The translations under genes were made by a program, and so were the position numbers. Source: Ignavibacteriota bacterium (lineage in GTDB: Bacteria; Bacteroidota; Ignavibacteria; Kapaibacteriales; UBA2268). Taken from it: a DNA stretch of 64,000 nt. This document shows positions 17,835 through 28,000 of the stretch, one piece after another (the first letter of the stretch is position 1; every line of letters begins with the position of its first letter). Where the stretch lies: positions 1 to 64,000 of the forward strand of contig JAGQWJ010000012.1 in the NCBI GenBank assembly GCA_020437395.1, read 5' to 3'. Under the pieces are notes generated by a model that was not told the DNA's origin, searched no databases, and was given only the letters and a program-made list of their open reading frames with translations.

Positions 17835-18596
17835 TCACAATTTAACAATCTTTATCATTCTAATCACAAAATCAGATTCATAAATATAAGCAAAATATAC
17901 TCCATTTTGTATATCATTTATATTAATTGTATTTTCTATATACCTATTTTCTCTTATTTTGTTTCCTGCTAAGTTGTATAACTCAAATTTCTCATACTTT
18001 TTATCATCTAATTTGATTATTCCATTTGAGTAATAAATAGTATTTGGCTCTACATTTCTTACAATACTGGTTGGATTCTTTCTATAAACAGCACGAATAA
18101 AAAAGTCTTCTAAAAATCTGTTTTTGACATAAAGTCGATTCCCATCAACTATATTCGAATCAATTTGATTACCTTTCGATGCAATATCTACTACTCTTAT
18201 CTCTACAACTTCCTTCGACTTTGAGCCTTGCGGTACAACAAAATAAAAATCCTTTCCTTCTTCTCTATTGCCTAATATTTCTAATCTATATTCTACTGTG
18301 TCTATTTCGTTTTCTGGTACTTCACGGTAATCGCTATCAGAATATATCAACTCATCAGGTAAGTCATCATACTGCCTTATTATTCTAAATCCAGGGATTA
18401 TACCACCGGGAGGAGGAAATGAAGGTATGTCTTTCTCATAACCTTCGTCATAGTAAATTGTAGTTGAATCCGAATAACCGGCTTTCAGTATAAAAGAGTC
18501 GCCGTCATAGTTCACATTCAAAGTAAATTGAGTGAAGTCTAAAGTAAACGTAGTATAGGTTATACCTACAATTAAAAGTAGTACTAATTTTTTCAT
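17835..18596 (-). CDS. short secreted protein with T9SS-like C-terminal domain
   Basis: A 253-residue protein with a signal peptide (MKKLVLLLIVGITYT), a central region with no recognised domain, and an ending that fits a T9SS sorting domain: NTIYYSNGIIKLDDK, FELYNLAGNKI, NGVYFAYIYESDFVIRMIKIV. GAGAGG lies just upstream of the ATG as a ribosome-binding site. The canonical P-N-P residues seen in the neighbours are missing, so it is a divergent sorting domain. It follows the large T9SS block but is separated from it by a terminator at 18617-18651. Confidence 0.7.
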   Translation of the reverse strand: MKKLVLLLIVGITYTTFTLDFTQFTLNVNYDGDSFILKAGYSDSTTIYYDEGYEKDIPSFPPPGGIIPGFRIIRQYDDLPDELIYSDSDYREVPENEIDTVEYRLEILGNREEGKDFYFVVPQGSKSKEVVEIRVVDIASKGNQIDSNIVDGNRLYVKNRFLEDFFIRAVYRKNPTSIVRNVEPNTIYYSNGIIKLDDKKYEKFELYNLAGNKIRENRYIENTININDIQNGVYFAYIYESDFVIRMIKIVKL

Positions 18597-18616
18597 ATTT
18601 ACCTCTCTTTAATAAA

Positions 18617-18651
18617 AATAGGGATAGTACATAACTGTATCTATCCCTATT
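18617..18651 (-). terminator. terminator of the T9SS operon (18676-24942)
   Basis: On the minus strand a perfect 10-base stem (AATAGGGATA / TATCCCTATT) with a 15-base loop is followed by TTTTATT. It lies 25 bases beyond the stop of the 1067-residue gene and just before the start of the next gene. Confidence 0.8.
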
Positions 18652-18675
18652 ATATTCTAGTTCAATTAATTAAGG

Positions 18676-21600
18676 TTATTTAACTACTTGTAGTCTCATA
18701 ACTTTATTGAATGAATTACCTTCTATCTTAACAAAATAGTTTCCAGAAGCAACACCATTTGCTTGGAAATCAACTTGGCGTGAACCAGCGTTCATATTGC
18801 CATTGAAGATATTAGCAACTGTATTACCAACAGCGTCGATCAATGTTACATTAACATTACCAGATTCTGGTAAGTTGAAGTTAATAATAGCATCGCTTAA
18901 TACTGGGTTAGGGTAAACAGAATTTAATGTAGCTTCTTCAGCAACTTCAACTTTATTCAATCTGATAGAGTTAGAAGAAGCACTGATTTCTACTGAAGAG
19001 TAATCATCAGAACTAATAGTTCCGAAATATTCACCAGTAGCAGCATCTGTTAATTCAAATGTACCGTTCAATCCTTTTGCAGAGATTGATACAGGGTAAA
19101 CTACGTTTGTAAGTTGTATAATTGCTTCATTATTGTTAGTTAATTCAGTGTTACCTTCAAATCTAACATCGAAAGATGGAGGAAGTGGTGGTAATTCAAT
19201 AGAGTTAACTTTTGCACTGTTAGAAACGAACAATGACTTAGCACTTTGATTATTGTCAGAAACAACAATTTCAGTTGACATTGCTTTCAAGTTGTTTCTA
19301 TATGCTAAAGAAGAAGATACTTCGTTAGATAATTTCGGATTAGCTGTGTTGAAATAGTAATAACCATTTTCATCAACTTTAATCCAATAACCTAAACCAG
19401 GACGTAATTCATTTACTTCTTTGTAACCTTCTTTAGTCACATACTTCCAAACACCATGCTCAAGCATATAGTTTTTGTCTGGTCTGTTTCCGCTACCTAC
19501 AGCTCTGAAGTCTAATGCTTCAACATTGATAGGAACAGAAGGAGCACCAACAGCGTTCCAACCACCTCTATTTTCGTCAGCAGTATAAACTCTTACAGGG
19601 TTTACTTCAGGACTTACTTCAAAGATATTAGTACCTCTGAAAGTTCTTGTAATTTCTGCAGTGTCATTATATTTTAAGAAATAACCCACACCTGGTCTTA
19701 CAGTACCATCAGTTTCTTGTTGATACGAGTTCAAGAAGAAATAATAAGGGTCATTTAATGCACCTGGTTTCCACGGATTTAAATTACCCAATGGTTGTAC
19801 TGGTAAAGATAGTAAGTTCCACCCAACATTGATAATTGGGTTACCTTCATCATCAACATACTCAACAATCTTAGCAGGAGTATATTCTATTATGAATTCT
19901 CTGATTCTAGGGTCATCAATTTTCATTGAATAAGCAAATGGTTCACCAGGTACTGGAGTACCTTCTAACCACATATCAAGTGGTTCGAATGATTTACCAT
20001 TGTCAGTATCTCTAATGAATAATGAAGAGCCTTCAATAAAGTCTTTTCTATTCCAAGTAATAATTATTGGATATCTTTGATCTTTATTATCTTTACCAGG
20101 GTTAAATTTAACTTTAAATAGTAAAGATCTTGTAGTATCATCAGAGCTTCTAATATCTCTTGAGTTAGCTTTCACTTGCTCATCGTTCGTAGCAAAATCA
20201 CTCATTCCGAATGGAGCTAATCCAGGTATTTCTTTACCATTACCATCAATAGGGTAGAATCTAGCATCTAGCTCATCAGTTAGTAATGGAACATTATAAG
20301 CTGTTTCACCGAATAATGAATCAACACCGATAGTAGCTCTATCACCAGTACCGAAAATTAATGTATCAACTTCACCATCCCTGTTAGCAACAGTGAGAGT
20401 AATACCATTAAGCTTTCTACCTTGAGGATTTTGTCCTTCTAATGGTGGTCTGAAATAAATAAATGTTACTTTAATTCTTACAGGTGAGATATCAGCATAT
20501 TCAGATTTGAAAGTAATATAGCCAGTGTAAATACCAGTTTTCTCAATTTCAGGATTATCCGTTGCGTCGTCACCAGCTTGAATTTTAGAAGGATCACAAG
20601 AAATTTGTAATGAAATGCCACCCTCATCGTTTGGTATATCGTTTAAATCATCTCTTTCAGAAGCTTCACCTAATAGTCCATTGTCTATGTAAGGAATATA
20701 ACCTTCAGTAGATAATGAAGGTATTGGGTTTTGGAAACCTTGACCAGGTAAAGTTTTGAACTCTAACCAAGGTTGGTCTGATACTACTTCAATATCTTTT
20801 AATAATGTACCAGCTTCAACGTTTAACACTTCAACTGTTCTAGTTGCAGTATTTGGGAATGGATTAGGGTTTCTGTTTGGATTCAAATCAACAGTCATTG
20901 GATCAACTAATTCATATAAATCATTTCTACCATCAACTAATTTAATAGGAGGTTGTTGACCTATTTGTCTGTTAACTTGGAAACCAAGTAATGGTTGTTT
21001 TGTCATATATTGGAACCAAATACCACCAGGTAAAATTAAGTTTGGTGGCTCATTTTTAGTTCTGTTGTCCATACCAGCAAGACCAGTGAATACAGCACCT
21101 AAGTTAGAGTTGTAGTTAGGTCTTTGTGGATTTGGGAAATCTTGTGCTACTTGTGGATCATAGTCTCTATATTCTACAAAAGGAGCAGTTTGCAATATGT
21201 TCATATCGTTGTAAACAATAGAATCACGTCCAATGTGGAAGTATGTAGAGTTTAAGTTTGAAGCAGGTTCACTTTGATTTAAAACTGCTCTAAATCTTAC
21301 ATAAAGTAACACGTCAAAATCTTGGAACTGCAAACTAGTGTTTGGTAAAGATTTATTAGTACTTGCTGTAATAACTACCGCATGACCTCTATTAGAAGTA
21401 GTTGGTGAGTTATTAATATGCGTATAGTATGTTTTATCTACTACATCACTCCAATTTATTTGGAATCCTTTAGCTAAAGGTTCTTTAAGTTTTGCAGAGT
21501 TAGGTGCAAACTTTGGATGTGTTGTTTCGATACCTACTGGAGTTACAGACGCAGAATCGTAGAAAAGCTTAAATTGGAAGCTTTTTATAGGATTTATTGG

Positions 21601-21879
21601 TAAATCAACAGTATATTTTCCTTGATTTACAGCCCATCTGTTGTCAATAAATACAGGTACTACAAACTCACGTTCGTATTCTGTATTTCTTGGCATTAAG
21701 ATTCTTCCATTCGGAAACCATAAATCGTTATATCCATTGTCTTGTCCAGTCAAAGATAAAACTGGTACTTTTGGATATTGTGCAAACGTACTACCGAATC
21801 CGACAATAAACAGCAGGGCTGCTATTGCTAGACTAGTTAGTTTGTTTACGCCCTTCACTTTTGTATTATTTCTATACAT
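18676..21879 (-). CDS. large secreted T9SS protein, 1067 residues
   Basis: A signal-peptide-bearing protein (LTSLAIAALLFIVGFGSTFAQ). The first part is beta-rich and reads like a cohesin-type fold (SFQFKLFYDSASVTPVGIE). Two repeated modules near 690 and 790 contain GWNLLSLPVQP and GGWNAVGAPSVP, a paired motif frequent in T9SS surface proteins. The end is a clear type A sorting domain (SVYPNPVLSDAIINFNLPES, LIDAVGNTV, ASGNYFVKIEG, MRLQVV). It is probably a major surface or extracellular component. It uses a narrower set of codons than the 385-residue gene before it, which suggests high expression. Upstream is AAGGTG as a ribosome-binding site. It is the last gene of a three-gene operon. Confidence 0.88.
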   Translation of the reverse strand: MYRNNTKVKGVNKLTSLAIAALLFIVGFGSTFAQYPKVPVLSLTGQDNGYNDLWFPNGRILMPRNTEYEREFVVPVFIDNRWAVNQGKYTVDLPINPIKSFQFKLFYDSASVTPVGIETTHPKFAPNSAKLKEPLAKGFQINWSDVVDKTYYTHINNSPTTSNRGHAVVITASTNKSLPNTSLQFQDFDVLLYVRFRAVLNQSEPASNLNSTYFHIGRDSIVYNDMNILQTAPFVEYRDYDPQVAQDFPNPQRPNYNSNLGAVFTGLAGMDNRTKNEPPNLILPGGIWFQYMTKQPLLGFQVNRQIGQQPPIKLVDGRNDLYELVDPMTVDLNPNRNPNPFPNTATRTVEVLNVEAGTLLKDIEVVSDQPWLEFKTLPGQGFQNPIPSLSTEGYIPYIDNGLLGEASERDDLNDIPNDEGGISLQISCDPSKIQAGDDATDNPEIEKTGIYTGYITFKSEYADISPVRIKVTFIYFRPPLEGQNPQGRKLNGITLTVANRDGEVDTLIFGTGDRATIGVDSLFGETAYNVPLLTDELDARFYPIDGNGKEIPGLAPFGMSDFATNDEQVKANSRDIRSSDDTTRSLLFKVKFNPGKDNKDQRYPIIITWNRKDFIEGSSLFIRDTDNGKSFEPLDMWLEGTPVPGEPFAYSMKIDDPRIREFIIEYTPAKIVEYVDDEGNPIINVGWNLLSLPVQPLGNLNPWKPGALNDPYYFFLNSYQQETDGTVRPGVGYFLKYNDTAEITRTFRGTNIFEVSPEVNPVRVYTADENRGGWNAVGAPSVPINVEALDFRAVGSGNRPDKNYMLEHGVWKYVTKEGYKEVNELRPGLGYWIKVDENGYYYFNTANPKLSNEVSSSLAYRNNLKAMSTEIVVSDNNQSAKSLFVSNSAKVNSIELPPLPPSFDVRFEGNTELTNNNEAIIQLTNVVYPVSISAKGLNGTFELTDAATGEYFGTISSDDYSSVEISASSNSIRLNKVEVAEEATLNSVYPNPVLSDAIINFNLPESGNVNVTLIDAVGNTVANIFNGNMNAGSRQVDFQANGVASGNYFVKIEGNSFNKVMRLQVVK

Positions 21880-21907
21880 AAGGACACCTTAAATTATTTA
21901 TAAAAAA

Positions 21908-23065
21908 TTAATTATTTATTTTCTTTATTATTTCGGTATTGCTACCATCAGTAACTTTAATGAAATATATACCTTTATCTAATAGATTTGTGTCATATAC
22001 TTTATTAAAATTACATATTTCAGATTCAATCATTGCACCAGTATAATTATAAACTTCTATAATCAACGTTTTGTCTATACTTCGGATTACACCATTGCTA
22101 TAAACTAAATCTTTTACACTTCTTACTGAAGAAACAACCGAATCTTTAGTTTCTTTATTTTCAATTACAAAAGAACTCTCTGGAAAATTAGTAGCACATA
22201 TACACTCTGTACTTTCTACCGTTTCCAAGTTTATATTAACATTTGAAGCTTGTTTTTTAATTGAATTTATTATTAATTCTAAATTCAAATCTTCTTTATC
22301 AAGAACTTCCAGATCTACTAAATAACTGTTTTGATCCTCTTTTGTCACATTCTTAACTACAATTGAATTGTTACCGTTTACTTCTAACAAACTCAAACTA
22401 TCGTTTTCTATTGTTATTCTAGTTCTCCAGTAGTTAAGTGTGTTCATTATCCCTAAATCTAACCCAATATTCACTACTATAGAACTATCAGCTTTTATTG
22501 AAAGATTATCTTTTGTTGGTATAAACGCAAGTTTTCTTTCTGGTTTATCAGCAATAACACCTTTGATACTTATATCTTTTATTGTATCTATGCTTCCTTT
22601 GAACCCATCAATTGGGTAAAAATACTTTATTTTAAAGTCAGCATCTTGTTCACAATCACCAATAAAAGTACCGCCGAACGCTACTAAAGGATAGTTACCA
22701 CTCACAGGATTTGGATAAGCATCTAAACTTACAAATCCTTCCATAATAATTTCGCCACGCTCTTTGTCAAAAGTTGTATTCTTAAATTGAAAGAACTGTG
22801 ACATAGTACTAGTATAAAATTGTTGATTCATCTGCACTATGTCTGGATTGTACTCTATTACTATTTCGAACCCAATTAATGAATCAGATTTTGCAATATT
22901 ACCCAAAGATGGGGCAATAATCACATCTTTCTGAAACACCTTACCACATAAATCTATTGTGTTCATATCCAATAGTTCTAAGTTGTAAGATTTTGATTCA
23001 GCTAAGGAGTTACTAAAGATTAGTAACCCCAAAGCGAAAATCAAATATTTAAAAGAACGAATCAT
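21908..23065 (-). CDS. secreted T9SS protein with cohesin-like domain
   Basis: A 385-residue protein with a signal peptide (YLIFALGLLIFSNSLAES), a first domain with the strand pattern of cohesin or fibronectin-like secreted proteins (GFEIVIEYNPDIVQM), and a weak sorting domain at the end (YSNGVIRS, VEVYNYTGAM-like segment, KGIYFIKVTDGSNTEIIKKI). The start lies 2 bases after the preceding gene's stop and the next gene begins 28 bases on, so all three are one operon. It is more A+T-rich than its two neighbours, consistent with lower expression or a different history. Function is unknown. Confidence 0.78.
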   Translation of the reverse strand: MIRSFKYLIFALGLLIFSNSLAESKSYNLELLDMNTIDLCGKVFQKDVIIAPSLGNIAKSDSLIGFEIVIEYNPDIVQMNQQFYTSTMSQFFQFKNTTFDKERGEIIMEGFVSLDAYPNPVSGNYPLVAFGGTFIGDCEQDADFKIKYFYPIDGFKGSIDTIKDISIKGVIADKPERKLAFIPTKDNLSIKADSSIVVNIGLDLGIMNTLNYWRTRITIENDSLSLLEVNGNNSIVVKNVTKEDQNSYLVDLEVLDKEDLNLELIINSIKKQASNVNINLETVESTECICATNFPESSFVIENKETKDSVVSSVRSVKDLVYSNGVIRSIDKTLIIEVYNYTGAMIESEICNFNKVYDTNLLDKGIYFIKVTDGSNTEIIKKINN

Positions 23066-23067
23066 TA

Positions 23068-24942
23068 TTATCTATTGATGATAACTTTTTGAACTTTATT
23101 TACATTGTTTCCTTCTAATTTCAAGAAGTAAACACCTGAACTTAGTTCATTGCCATTGAAATCATTCGCTACCCAAGGTCTTTGAATTGATTCACCAGCT
23201 TTTAAGTTTTCATTGAATAAATTAGCTACTTTATTACCAACAGCATCATATACTGATAGTGCATAAGTACCCGCATTTTCTACTGCAATGCTATATGTAG
23301 TGTTGCCACTTACATAAGGGTTTGTTGAAATAGAAAGTGATGCGTTAACAACGTCAGTTTGTTCAACAATAGAACCAACATTTTTGTCATTAACTCTAAT
23401 ATTATTCAATTCTAAGTTACCTGATAAGTTAGTAACATCTACATACAACACTGGTTCATTAGAATTAAATTCACCAGTACTTGCAAAGTAAACGCTATTA
23501 GCTGAATTATTAGCTAACTTAATTTCATTATCTATGTTCAATGCTACATTCTCAACTGTACCGTTGATAGTGAAAGAGAAAGATAATGGACCTTGGTGAT
23601 CATTGTTGATATAAACTGGGATACTAGTAACACCATTATTTATAACTTTTTCACCAAGAACGATATTATCTGCTAACATTTCTACTCTCTTACCTTTTGT
23701 AACATTAATGTCGTGTACCCATGGTAAATAAGGAACTTGAGCTGCTAAATAGCTCATTATCCAAGCTGCATCGTGTTCGTTAACTTGATAGAACACTTTT
23801 TTCAAAGAAGTAACTTCAGATGGTAAATCATCAAAATAGTTTTCGCTACGAGTAGTAACTTCTACTTTTTGAAGAACACCTGGAGATACAGTTCTATAGT
23901 AATATCTACCGTTGTGGTTCACATCACCGTGATATGCAGCTCTTCTTCTAACACTGTCCAAAGGAACTTGAGTAGCCATTGATCTAAGAATTAATCTTAC
24001 ATCGTTGAAAGTTACATATCTATTTTGTGGTAAACCAAAGTGTCTTTCTGAAGGAGTTTTTGAGAAATCTACGTCTCCGTCACCCCAGAATTCTTCGATA
24101 TTCAAAGTTTTTTGAGCAGTGAAAAGAATTCTATAGTTAGAAGCACCAGATGGTTGCCAAGCATTAGATAAGTTAGTGCTATCAGTAGCTTGAGGAACAA
24201 CACAGTAAGTGCTATCTTGAGGATCATCAGTACATGGCCATAGACCATTTAAGAAATCATCAAATTCACCCTTAATACCAACAGAAGCACCTTTTGTTAT
24301 TACTTCAGTTTCAGTAGTTAAAGTGTTTCCACCAATTTGACCATAAGCAAATTCAATATCTCCTTGAGGAGTTGCTGGGTCATCTGATTTGTAAAGAATT
24401 ACTTGGAAATCAGCAATACTTGATGGTTTAGTTTTGTCCATAATGTTCAAATCTCTCCACTCGATAGTAAGCTTATCAGACTCTCTCTTATAGATGATTC
24501 TTGTACGTGTGTAAAGTTGTAACGCTTCGATATCAGTTCTGTAAACGTGATCACCCCAAAATGGAGCCAAAACATTTTTTTGATATGTTGAAGGTAAGTC
24601 TTTAAACAAACCAGTCGGGTTTGCTTGTTTCAAAAAGTTTGGACTGTCAAATGTAACAAAACCATTTACACAAATCCATAATTCTGTATATACCTCACCG
24701 TTATATTCAAAAGGGAATCCGATGCTAATTTTAGCATATCCATCATCCGCATCTTGAATAGCAGGTGGCTTAATAAAATCATCAGCTTCTAGTAAAGTAC
24801 CGCCAACAATTGGCTCAAAATTCTTTTGTACTAAATGCAGAGATTTGAATTCACCTGGTACATCAGACTTTAGCGTTAGACTGCTTGATAGTGCTATTAC
24901 AGCAACTGTCATCGCAGCTATTATGCTTTTTGTAAGTCTCAT
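23068..24942 (-). CDS. secreted T9SS protein, 624 residues
   Basis: Signal peptide MRLTKSIIAAMTVAVIALSSS with GAGG as the upstream ribosome-binding site. The N-terminal ~250 residues resemble a nidogen-like or similar extracellular domain (YAKISIGFPFEYNGEVY, WICVNGFVTF, LAPFWGDH), as seen in secreted adhesins. A middle region carries FNDVRLILRSMATQ and GDVNHNGRYYY, a dockerin-like spacing of Asp/Asn residues. The end is a clear type A sorting domain (SISTNPYVSGNTTYSIAVE, YDAVGNKVA, SSGVYFLKLEG). It is the first gene of a three-gene operon, preceded by the terminator of the giant gene. Domain names other than the sorting domain are tentative. Confidence 0.85.
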   Translation of the reverse strand: MRLTKSIIAAMTVAVIALSSSLTLKSDVPGEFKSLHLVQKNFEPIVGGTLLEADDFIKPPAIQDADDGYAKISIGFPFEYNGEVYTELWICVNGFVTFDSPNFLKQANPTGLFKDLPSTYQKNVLAPFWGDHVYRTDIEALQLYTRTRIIYKRESDKLTIEWRDLNIMDKTKPSSIADFQVILYKSDDPATPQGDIEFAYGQIGGNTLTTETEVITKGASVGIKGEFDDFLNGLWPCTDDPQDSTYCVVPQATDSTNLSNAWQPSGASNYRILFTAQKTLNIEEFWGDGDVDFSKTPSERHFGLPQNRYVTFNDVRLILRSMATQVPLDSVRRRAAYHGDVNHNGRYYYRTVSPGVLQKVEVTTRSENYFDDLPSEVTSLKKVFYQVNEHDAAWIMSYLAAQVPYLPWVHDINVTKGKRVEMLADNIVLGEKVINNGVTSIPVYINNDHQGPLSFSFTINGTVENVALNIDNEIKLANNSANSVYFASTGEFNSNEPVLYVDVTNLSGNLELNNIRVNDKNVGSIVEQTDVVNASLSISTNPYVSGNTTYSIAVENAGTYALSVYDAVGNKVANLFNENLKAGESIQRPWVANDFNGNELSSGVYFLKLEGNNVNKVQKVIINR

Positions 24943-24988
24943 TATAAAACCTCTATTATATTATAAATTATTTTCGTTTAATAAATGT

Positions 24989-25010
24989 GGTACCCTTTTG
25001 CAAGGGTACC
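24989..25010 (-). terminator. terminator after the giant T9SS gene
   Basis: A 9-base perfect stem (GGTACCCTT / AAGGGTACC) with a 4-base loop lies 12 bases beyond the stop of the 25023-33008 gene, followed on the minus strand by ACATTTATT. The T tract is short but the stem is strong. Confidence 0.7.
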
Positions 25011-25022
25011 GCAAGTTTTGTC

Positions 25023-28000
25023 TTATTTAACAATCATCACTTTGATGAAGTCAGTATTACCATCAGCGTTCATTCTTATGCTATAAGCACCACTTGAAAG
25101 TTCAGAACCAAATCCAGTTCTAGAATTCCAATTCAATGTATGCTCACCAGCAGTAAAGAAGTCACTTCCTAAGATTCCAACAACTTTTCCAACTTCGTCT
25201 ATCAATTCGAACTCAACATTAGCAGCTTTGTTCAAGTTAAATGTGATAACACTTTCGCCATTTACTGGGTTTGGTGATACATTTGTTATAGAGTTAGTTG
25301 TAATTGCTTGAGTATCTTCTACATCACTCATAACATCGTTATAGATAACGAATGCTTTGATAGTCGCATCAGTAATTGTCAAAGTAGCAATGTTACCTTG
25401 AATATTGAACGTAGCGTAAGTAGGAGATATTGATCTCACTGATGGATCACTCATCTTAATGTGGAAGTAAGAACCATCAGATACTGGATCTCTCAAGTAC
25501 CAAGTTGAACCTTGAGGATTTCTAGCTTTATCAGTTGCATCTGGAACTGTAGTAATATCCCAAGAGATTGTAACAGGGTAGTTGATTGCAGTTTGACCGC
25601 TCTCACCACCAGCTTGTATCTGAGCAACATAGATTAAGTCACTATCGTCACCGCTTACTGGGTAAATACTTCTTAATATACCATTAATTGTAGGTAATGT
25701 CCATCTCGCATCAAATACGTCTTGTTGTGGATATGGTGGTAATTCGTACTCACAATAGTTGTGGTCTAATTTACCAACATCTTCACCATCTCTACCATCA
25801 CCAGTACTTACTCTAGATTCTGCGATACCGAACTCAAGTACTTGGAATGCACCAATTGAGTTTGTAACTGTTACAGGAGCAGTGAAGTAAGTTGGATCTG
25901 ATAGTTTTAGTCTAAATCTCATAATTGTTGTTTCGCCTTCAGCGTCAGTTGCTTTGATTTGTACAGTAATTCTACCATCTGCATCAACTGGAACATTTGC
26001 TATGTCAGCTGTGAAGATTAAGTTAACTTTTACAGAATCATTGTCAATTGTAGCACCATCTAAGATGTATTGATCTAATTCAACACCTGATGCTGGTTGC
26101 TCTACTACTAAAGTAACTTTCTCTTGTGGAGTAACACTTGGATCTCTTTCGAAATCTTTATCTACTACATAGATGAAGTTATCAGTATTCAAAGAACTGT
26201 TTGGATCGATACAATCAACATCTGGAGCAAGTGCTAATACAGGACCTCTGTTCGATGCTTCTACTCTCAAATCAAAGATTTTCAAGTCAGGTAAACCATC
26301 TTCATCAGTTACTAATACAATCACTTTCTCATCTTTTAGTGCGTCTCCTACTTCTGGAGTACCATAAAGTATTCCACTTTCAGGATTTATCTTCAACCAT
26401 GCAGGTGTATAACCATCAGCACCATAGAAAGTTTCTGCCCAAAAACCTGCTTCTGCGTAACAAGGGTCTTTAGCTATATCACCTCTGCCACTATAGATCA
26501 ACTCGTAAGTGTGTTCTTGATGGAAGTTAGGGTCTTTAACTTTAATACCTCTTGCTGTATCTAACAACTGGTAATTGTAATCGAAACCTTCAACTGCGTT
26601 GTCTAATGATTGAGTTGTGATAGTTGGTGCAAAGTTCACAAAAACTTCAAGTTTTTGCTCTATTCTTCCACCGTGACCATCGTTCACAACAAATACGAAA
26701 GCTGTATCTGTGTTATACTCTTCATTTTGTCTATTCAATGGCTCTAATAAAGTCTCAACTTCTGCTCTATCGATTCTGAAGTTCAACTTACCAAATGTAG
26801 TGAAGTCAGCAGCTAAATTATCTTTAGTAGTTTCATCATCATATCTGTATAAATACTTATCAGCCATCCAGATTGGTCTTTCTTGGTCGATGAAAGTATC
26901 TGTTCCACCATCTTCGTTAGAAATAGTTACAATGTCTATTACTACAGTGTCACCAGCAGATATAATCTTATTCATGAATCCGTAAGCTGTTCTACCGTAT
27001 CTGAAGTCCCATCCGTGTTCAGAAGCAGCATAAGCATCTTCTATTTCATCATCAGTATTGATGTCGATTTGGAATCTTAATTTATCAGTTACGTTAGCTC
27101 TTAATCTAGGATTATCTTCGTTTGTTTTACCACAAGTCAATACTGTTGGCTCGTAAACTGCAATTGTATCTTTTACAGTTACATTATCAGACTCATATCT
27201 AAATAATGTTTTCGCAGTATAGTTTTCATCTAAGTAAACTGGCGGTTGATCTACAACAAATAGTTCGAATTCATATTCAGTTTTCCAACCATTAGCACCA
27301 GCTACGTCTATTGTATCTTGTTGTAAATATCTAGCTCTATCAACATCGTAAGAACCAGCATTGAAATATGGTCCGTAAGTTTCGATAAACTTATCGATTT
27401 GTTCTTGAGTAAATAACCCAGAAGCAACCATAGAATCTAATGTTCTGTAGTGAGGAGGATAGTTAGCAGCAGAAACTGCAACTTTTTCACCACCAGGAAC
27501 CACGTAAGGGTTTACTGGATGTCCTTTCAACACAACATAACCATTTGCTTCATCTTTCATGTTATTAGGATTGCTAGAGTAAATAGTATCAGCTTGTAAC
27601 CAGTTAGCTAAACCAGAGTTGCTTGGAACATCCCAAGTATAAGTTAAATAAGTATAGTTGTCACCATCAGCAAGCGCACGTGGATCGTAGAAGTTATTTG
27701 AATCTACAGCTGTAATAGCTAAGATACTGTCTCTACCATCAGCATAGTTACCTGGGTAAGTTCTATCTTCAGTTACAAAGATTCTATTTGTAAAGTCATC
27801 GATATAAATAGTATCCATTTGGTTATTAGCTCTCTTAATAGGATCTAATGATGGAACTAATTTCATAATAGTGTCATTTTGTAAATCAACGATGTTACCA
27901 GTAAATTCAGGAGGTAAAGTAGCTCTAACTATTTTGAACTCTAAACCATCGTCATAAGCTGCGATTACACCTTCTTTCCAAAGTACTTGTCTTGATACAA